A stretch of DNA of 18,369 bases. It comes from Candidatus Poseidoniia archaeon. Its GTDB lineage: Archaea; Thermoplasmatota; Poseidoniia; MGIII; CG-Epi1. Below are positions 14,592 through 18,369 of the stretch, piece by piece; the stretch's first letter is position 1, and each line of letters starts with the position of its first letter. The notes beneath the pieces are model-generated. The model had not been told where the DNA came from. It did no database searches and saw nothing but the letters and a program-made list of their open reading frames with translations. A program made the position numbers and the translations under genes. The stretch lies in NCBI GenBank assembly GCA_029941645.1, contig JAPYSZ010000007.1, positions 6,026-24,394 on the forward strand, written 5' to 3'.

Positions 14592-15215
14592 ATGGTATTC
14601 ACAGGAATAGTTGAAGGAACTGGAATAGTTACGGAAATAGTCCATTCTAAAAACTTAAGTAAACTTACAGTTCAAACATCAACGGAATTTTGCCAAGATA
14701 TCAAGATTGGAGCAAGTGTATGTGTTGACGGTGTTTGTTTGACGATATGCACTATAGATAATGACAAACTAAAATTTGATATTATGATGGAAACTCTAAG
14801 CGTTACAACATTTGATGCAATTAAGGAAGAAGATATTGTGAATATAGAACGTTCAATGAAATTAGGCGATGAAATTGGAGGGCACTTACTTTCAGGACAT
14901 GTATCTAGTACAGTGAAAATATCAAAGATTGAAACTCCAGAGAATAATCATATTCTTACTTTTCAAACTAGTTCTGACGTTTTAAAATATATTTTCCCAA
15001 AAGGATACGTGGCCTTAAACGGCGTCAGTTTGACTATTGGGGAAGTCGATAAAGTCAAAAAAACATTTAATGTTTATTTAATTCCTGAGACACTTCGATT
15101 AACAAATTTACAGAATAAATTAGTAGGTAATCGAATAAATATAGAACTTGAAACTCAAACACGAAATATGGTCGATACTATTTCAGAAATTAATAAGGAG
15201 TCAATACATGGCTAA
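14592..15215 (+). CDS. ribE: Riboflavin synthase, bacterial/eukaryotic two-domain type
   Basis: This enzyme dismutates two 6,7-dimethyl-8-ribityllumazine molecules to riboflavin plus the pyrimidine precursor. It is 207 residues with two tandem lumazine-binding barrels. The first (about 1-95) has FTGIVEGTG at 3-11 and VDGVCLTI at 45-52. The second (about 96-190) has NGVSLTIGEV at 143-152 and LIPETLRLTNL at 163-173. LGDEIGGHLLSGHV (91-104) links them and carries H98 and H103. C49 and S146 align by eye with residues important in the E. coli enzyme. GAGGAA 8 nt upstream supports the ATG. It overlaps ribH by 8 bp. Many archaea instead use an unrelated, lumazine synthase-like RibC, so this points to gene transfer. 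Confidence 0.93.
   Translation: MVFTGIVEGTGIVTEIVHSKNLSKLTVQTSTEFCQDIKIGASVCVDGVCLTICTIDNDKLKFDIMMETLSVTTFDAIKEEDIVNIERSMKLGDEIGGHLLSGHVSSTVKISKIETPENNHILTFQTSSDVLKYIFPKGYVALNGVSLTIGEVDKVKKTFNVYLIPETLRLTNLQNKLVGNRINIELETQTRNMVDTISEINKESIHG
15195..15200 (+). promoter_or_regulatory. Ribosome binding site fixing the ribH start
   Basis: AAGGAG inside the end of ribE is 7 nt before the ATG at 15208. It selects this start over the ATG at 15148, which would give a 20-residue extension not seen in lumazine synthases. Confidence 0.6.
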
Positions 15216-15612
15216 ATCAATAGCAATCGTGGTCGGTAGTTACCACAAAGAATCAGTTGAAATGATGGTTGAGAAAGCTAGAAAAATAGCTACAGATAAT
15301 GATTTAATTGTTGAAGAAGTAAGTTGGGTTCCAGGATCAATGGAAGTTCCTCTTCAGATAAAACGACTATTTCTAAGAGATTCTATTGATGGTGCTGTTG
15401 TTTTAGGGATAATAGAGAATGGTGAGACAAAGCATGGACACGTAATGGGGCAAGCCGTAACTAAAGCATTAATTGATCTCCAACTAGCTTCTATGAAGCC
15501 TATTGGGTTTGGGATTATAGGGCCTGGAGCGAAATCTGAACAAATAGAGAAACGCTTACTTCCTTATGCTGAAAAAGCTGTTTTGGCTGTAAGTGAGATG
15601 CTATCTAATTGA
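15208..15612 (+). CDS. ribH: 6,7-dimethyl-8-ribityllumazine synthase
   Basis: This 134-residue enzyme condenses the RibB product with the pyrimidine precursor to make lumazine, the substrate of the upstream ribE product. Family blocks are visible: IAIVVGSYHKE (5-15), VPGSMEVPL (about 44-52), GIIENGETKHGHVM, which holds the active-site His region (about 71-84), and IGFGIIGPGAKSEQIEKR. These match lumazine synthase more than its paralogue, archaeal riboflavin synthase RibC, which lacks the GET.H block. The ATG at 15208 is supported by AAGGAG upstream. Its stop overlaps the end of the opposing transporter gene by 8 bp (15605-15612), so the two transcripts converge. Confidence 0.9.
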   Translation: MAKSIAIVVGSYHKESVEMMVEKARKIATDNDLIVEEVSWVPGSMEVPLQIKRLFLRDSIDGAVVLGIIENGETKHGHVMGQAVTKALIDLQLASMKPIGFGIIGPGAKSEQIEKRLLPYAEKAVLAVSEMLSN

Positions 15613-18229
15613 ATTTTGTTTTAATTCTCCAGTTTCTCTTAGCATATTTGTTCTGTAAATAATGCAATGCATGGTAAAAACTGGGTAATGCAAATACAGC
15701 CATTAATAGTGAGAATAGAACTAAAGTAATAATCAGAGCAAAGAAATTTCTTAGACCAATAAATTGTGTTCTGTAGAAGGAAATGATAACCCCTGAGAAC
15801 ACCCCCCCCATAGTAGTGAATGTTGCTTCAACAACAGATTGTCCTGTATTTTCAACAGCTCTCTGAATTCCTTCTGGAGTTGCTCCTTCTTCTCTAATTC
15901 GTTCTGTGATTTGTATAGAATTATCAATTCCTATACCTATAATGATTGTACCAACCATCGCTGTGAAAATATTTAGATTAGTCCCTCCTGCATCTACTGT
16001 AGCCGGGTACCACAAAATTACAAGTAAAATGGGTAAGAAAGTTATAAATCCGAATTTTACTGACCAGAATACAAAAACCAGAGCTATGAGAACCAAAAGT
16101 AGACTTAGTTTGATAGTATCAAATTGAGTTTCTTGAATTCCTTCATTGATAGCTATTGTTACAGGCGGACCCCCGGTGAGTTGTGACATTTGAGCATTTT
16201 CAAATGACATTTGCCGGTTTCTTATCTCAGCAATTCGATCAATATCGTTTACTACAATAGTAGTATCATCTATATTCACATAGGGCATACTGACATAGAT
16301 TAGAGCTTTATCATATTCATCTGTCAATAGCATAGCCCGCATTTCGTCTGTGAAAGAGTCATAAAACACATCAATCATATCTGAACGTAAATCTTCTCTA
16401 CTGTACAATGGATTCAAATCAACTAACGCATAATCATCCCCAAAGAAATCGCTATGTAGAAAATCCCAGAAACTTCCATCGAATTCAAATAAAGCATCAC
16501 CTTCTAAATCCTCTATAATAATTGTAATATGTGCAGATTTGAAGAAATCTACAATCGAAAAGGCTGATACATTTATAATCTTATTAGTGTTTCTATTTTC
16601 TATAGTTATATTATTAATTTCTCCTTGTGTCCAATTCATAATATCTAATATATCTAAATCTTTTGCAGCTGGTTTTTCTCTTTCAGTTTCATTATTTATC
16701 AGTAAAATTCCGGTTTGGCCAGCTTCAAATTTTTCTGAGTATTCACCTAATTTTTGTATGGAATCAATATCCTCTGGTGCAGATTCATCACCTCGCATAT
16801 TCTGGTCCAGAACCGATATTCTTGCAATTGAGTATGCGGTAGTAAGTAGAACTACAAGCAGAATAGCTTTCCATTGTTTTGTTGATAAAATTGCAATTTT
16901 TTTCCATCCCTCATTTTTATGCCTCGAATAGTTTGTTAATTTCATTATTGCAGGGGTCATACTAACAGTTAGGAAGAATGAACAAACAACCCCAATAATC
17001 ATAGTAAAACCAACAGTTCTCATTGGAATTATTGGAGAAATAAAGAGGGCTGAAAATCCAATAGAATCAGTTATAGCGCACAATAAGGTTGCTTTACCTG
17101 TTGTGAGAAGTGCTAGGTAAGTTGCTTTTGGCATCTTATTTCCTTCATCTTTGAATTCAACAATTCTATTAGCAACATGTAATCCATAATCGACTCCTAT
17201 TCCAACTAATATGGGGCCCGCTGCGACAATCATAGGAGTGAGCACAACAGGAGATAGAGAGACAATTCCGAGAGTCCATATTAGTGCACAAAATATTGGG
17301 ACTAATACTACAGGTATCGCAAGCCAATTTCTATGAAAAACAATCATTAAACCTAGAACAATTCCAAGCGACATGGGTAACATGGTTAACAAATCATCAT
17401 ATAATCGGTCTGTAACTTCATGAAGAACAACGACTAATCCGGTTTGAGTCATTTCAGTTTTAGGAGTAGCTCTTTGATCGATGTGATTTTGGATTTCTAT
17501 AATTTTTTGTTTTTGGACATCATCATTGTTCTCATCTGCAGCTTTTAGCGCGAAAAGAATTACGGCAGTATCTATGATGCCATCATCATTTGTATCTATA
17601 GCAAAATTTTGTAATGATGAAGATGTACTCGAAAATATTTGATCAATGCGGTCCTGATCATCAGGTATTGCATAAGTTCCCGTCTCATTTACGGTATCAT
17701 CATCATTATCTTCTACGCTAAGTCCACCGAATATTTTCCCTTCACTGGCTTCTATAAATCTTGCATTTGTTGAGTTGAATTCCTTAATTAGTGTAGATAT
17801 GCTAAGTGTAAAAATTATGTCGTCTTTTTCTCCTCTATCAGCTTGCCACTGGTTTTCTTGATCTACATTTTGTCCCCAAGGATCAATAGTCCGTTCTAAC
17901 AAAGCAATTTCTTTGAGAGTAGAAACATAAGTTATGTTGTCCATTACAGGATCCTTGTAATATTGAGGATTCTCTGCGTTTGGAGTTTCAATATAGACAA
18001 TAATTAAATCAGTGGCCCAGTCCTCTCTAACTTCTATCAATATATTAGTTGATTCTTCACCTTCAGGAAGATAAACTTCGATATCACGAGTCATGTTCTG
18101 CTCGAAGGTCATAGCAGGTTGCAAGAGTAATATTGTAACTAAAGAGAGGGTAGCCAGTGTTATTATTGGCCACTTCATAATTATGTTCGTGTAACCTCGA
18201 ACAATATACTCTAAAGACTTTTGAAACAC
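15605..18229 (-). CDS. RND/MMPL-family membrane transporter
   Basis: This 874-residue polytopic protein has the duplicated RND layout. A single N-terminal helix (about 19-39) is followed by an extracytoplasmic domain (about 40-280) and five helices (about 282-428). A seventh helix (about 453-470), a second extracytoplasmic domain (about 471-705) and five more helices (about 707-850) follow. The relay-type motifs GVDYG (345-349, D347) and GIDN (767-770, D769) lie in the equivalent fourth helix of each half. The family includes MmpL, HpnN and archaeal putative exporters of lipids or drugs, often proton-driven; the cargo is unknown. The start is GTG at 18229, with a TAG just upstream in frame. 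Both outer domains are strongly acidic, and DTNDDGIID (212-220) is EF-hand-like. Confidence 0.88.
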   Translation of the reverse strand: MFQKSLEYIVRGYTNIIMKWPIITLATLSLVTILLLQPAMTFEQNMTRDIEVYLPEGEESTNILIEVREDWATDLIIVYIETPNAENPQYYKDPVMDNITYVSTLKEIALLERTIDPWGQNVDQENQWQADRGEKDDIIFTLSISTLIKEFNSTNARFIEASEGKIFGGLSVEDNDDDTVNETGTYAIPDDQDRIDQIFSSTSSSLQNFAIDTNDDGIIDTAVILFALKAADENNDDVQKQKIIEIQNHIDQRATPKTEMTQTGLVVVLHEVTDRLYDDLLTMLPMSLGIVLGLMIVFHRNWLAIPVVLVPIFCALIWTLGIVSLSPVVLTPMIVAAGPILVGIGVDYGLHVANRIVEFKDEGNKMPKATYLALLTTGKATLLCAITDSIGFSALFISPIIPMRTVGFTMIIGVVCSFFLTVSMTPAIMKLTNYSRHKNEGWKKIAILSTKQWKAILLVVLLTTAYSIARISVLDQNMRGDESAPEDIDSIQKLGEYSEKFEAGQTGILLINNETEREKPAAKDLDILDIMNWTQGEINNITIENRNTNKIINVSAFSIVDFFKSAHITIIIEDLEGDALFEFDGSFWDFLHSDFFGDDYALVDLNPLYSREDLRSDMIDVFYDSFTDEMRAMLLTDEYDKALIYVSMPYVNIDDTTIVVNDIDRIAEIRNRQMSFENAQMSQLTGGPPVTIAINEGIQETQFDTIKLSLLLVLIALVFVFWSVKFGFITFLPILLVILWYPATVDAGGTNLNIFTAMVGTIIIGIGIDNSIQITERIREEGATPEGIQRAVENTGQSVVEATFTTMGGVFSGVIISFYRTQFIGLRNFFALIITLVLFSLLMAVFALPSFYHALHYLQNKYAKRNWRIKTKFN

Positions 18230-18250
18230 AGATGGCTATTGAGCCCCTCA

Positions 18251-18260
18251 ATTAAATTTA
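18251..18260 (-). promoter_or_regulatory. TATA-like box for the RND transporter gene
   Basis: TAAATTTAAT on the minus strand is centred about 26 bp before the GTG start at 18229, the spacing expected for a leaderless archaeal transcript. The region is generally AT-rich, so this is weak evidence. Confidence 0.3.
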
Positions 18261-18264
18261 ATCT

Positions 18265-18369
18265 TTAATTTGAATAGTAATATTCTTTCTTACTTTTTTG
18301 TTCTCGGTCTAGTCTAGATTCAGGTTTATTTATTCGAGGTCGGTTCGTATTTTTATCTCTTCTAAAGGT
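18265..18369 (-). CDS. 3' end of an unidentified gene (partial)
   Basis: On the minus strand one frame is open from the right edge to a TAA at 18265-18267, giving 34 codons. The other two minus frames hit stops early. The residues are mostly charged and polar (NRPRINKPESRLDREQKSKK), like the hydrophilic tail of a longer protein. It ends 35 bp before the transporter's GTG, so the two could be co-transcribed. Only the tail is visible and no family can be named. Confidence 0.4.
   Translation of the reverse strand, partial: TFRRDKNTNRPRINKPESRLDREQKSKKEYYYSN

Noticed and set aside
15208..15612. Archaeal RibC riboflavin synthase instead of lumazine synthase
   Set aside because: The protein has the lumazine synthase GET.H block and the GPGAKSEQIEKR stretch, and riboflavin synthase activity is already supplied by the adjacent two-domain ribE.
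1..18369. CRISPR array, tRNA or rRNA genes, insertion sequences, transposases or phage genes
   Set aside because: No spaced direct repeats, no cloverleaf-like T-loop segment between genes, and no mobile-element proteins were seen; coding sequence fills almost the whole window.

Overview
The window is AT-rich, gene-dense archaeal DNA. Archaeal character is shown by a long archaeal-type uS15, GCD14/TrmI-type tRNA methyltransferase, archaeal RibB and RibL-like proteins, pilins of the archaeal AVSPVIG type, FlaI/FlaJ-type secretion proteins and TATA-like boxes about 26 bp before several starts. The mix (archaeal housekeeping genes, O2-dependent 2-oxoglutarate oxygenases, a bacterial-type riboflavin synthase) would suit a planktonic aerobic euryarchaeon such as the Marine Group II/III lineage (Ca. 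Poseidoniia, Thermoplasmatota). That assignment is inference, not proof.

Layout. 1-209: 3' end of an unidentified + strand gene. 274-2456: rps15, a trmI-like gene and trxB. 2492-9323: a seven-gene + strand cluster for a type IV pilus-like machine: two pilin-like proteins, a FlaI/PilB-type ATPase with a long extra C-terminus, two separate FlaJ/TadC-type membrane proteins, and two further small pilin-like proteins. No ArlH-like gene is present, so an archaellum is not indicated. 9326-11272 (minus): pyrG followed by a small two-helix membrane protein. 11318/11342-13362 (+): a metallo-beta-lactamase-fold hydrolase overlapping two 2-oxoglutarate oxygenase-fold genes. 13454-15612 (+): a compact riboflavin/FAD operon, ribB-ribL-ribE-ribH. 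15605-18229 (minus): a large RND/MMPL-type membrane transporter, with a probable partial gene upstream of it at the right edge.

The most striking unit is the oxygenase pair. The first protein looks like the catalytic N-terminal half, and the second like the non-catalytic C-terminal half, of eukaryotic OGFOD1/Tpa1, the prolyl hydroxylase of ribosomal protein uS12. Here they are two genes overlapping by 8 bp. A split archaeal ribosomal-oxygenase-like system, preceded by an overlapping MBL-fold gene, is the best candidate for something undescribed. The riboflavin operon is also mosaic: RibB and RibL are archaeal in type, but riboflavin synthase is the bacterial/eukaryotic two-domain kind. There is no gene-free stretch over 300 bases; the longest gap is 91 bp, before ribB, and it carries two short inverted repeats and a TATA-like element.
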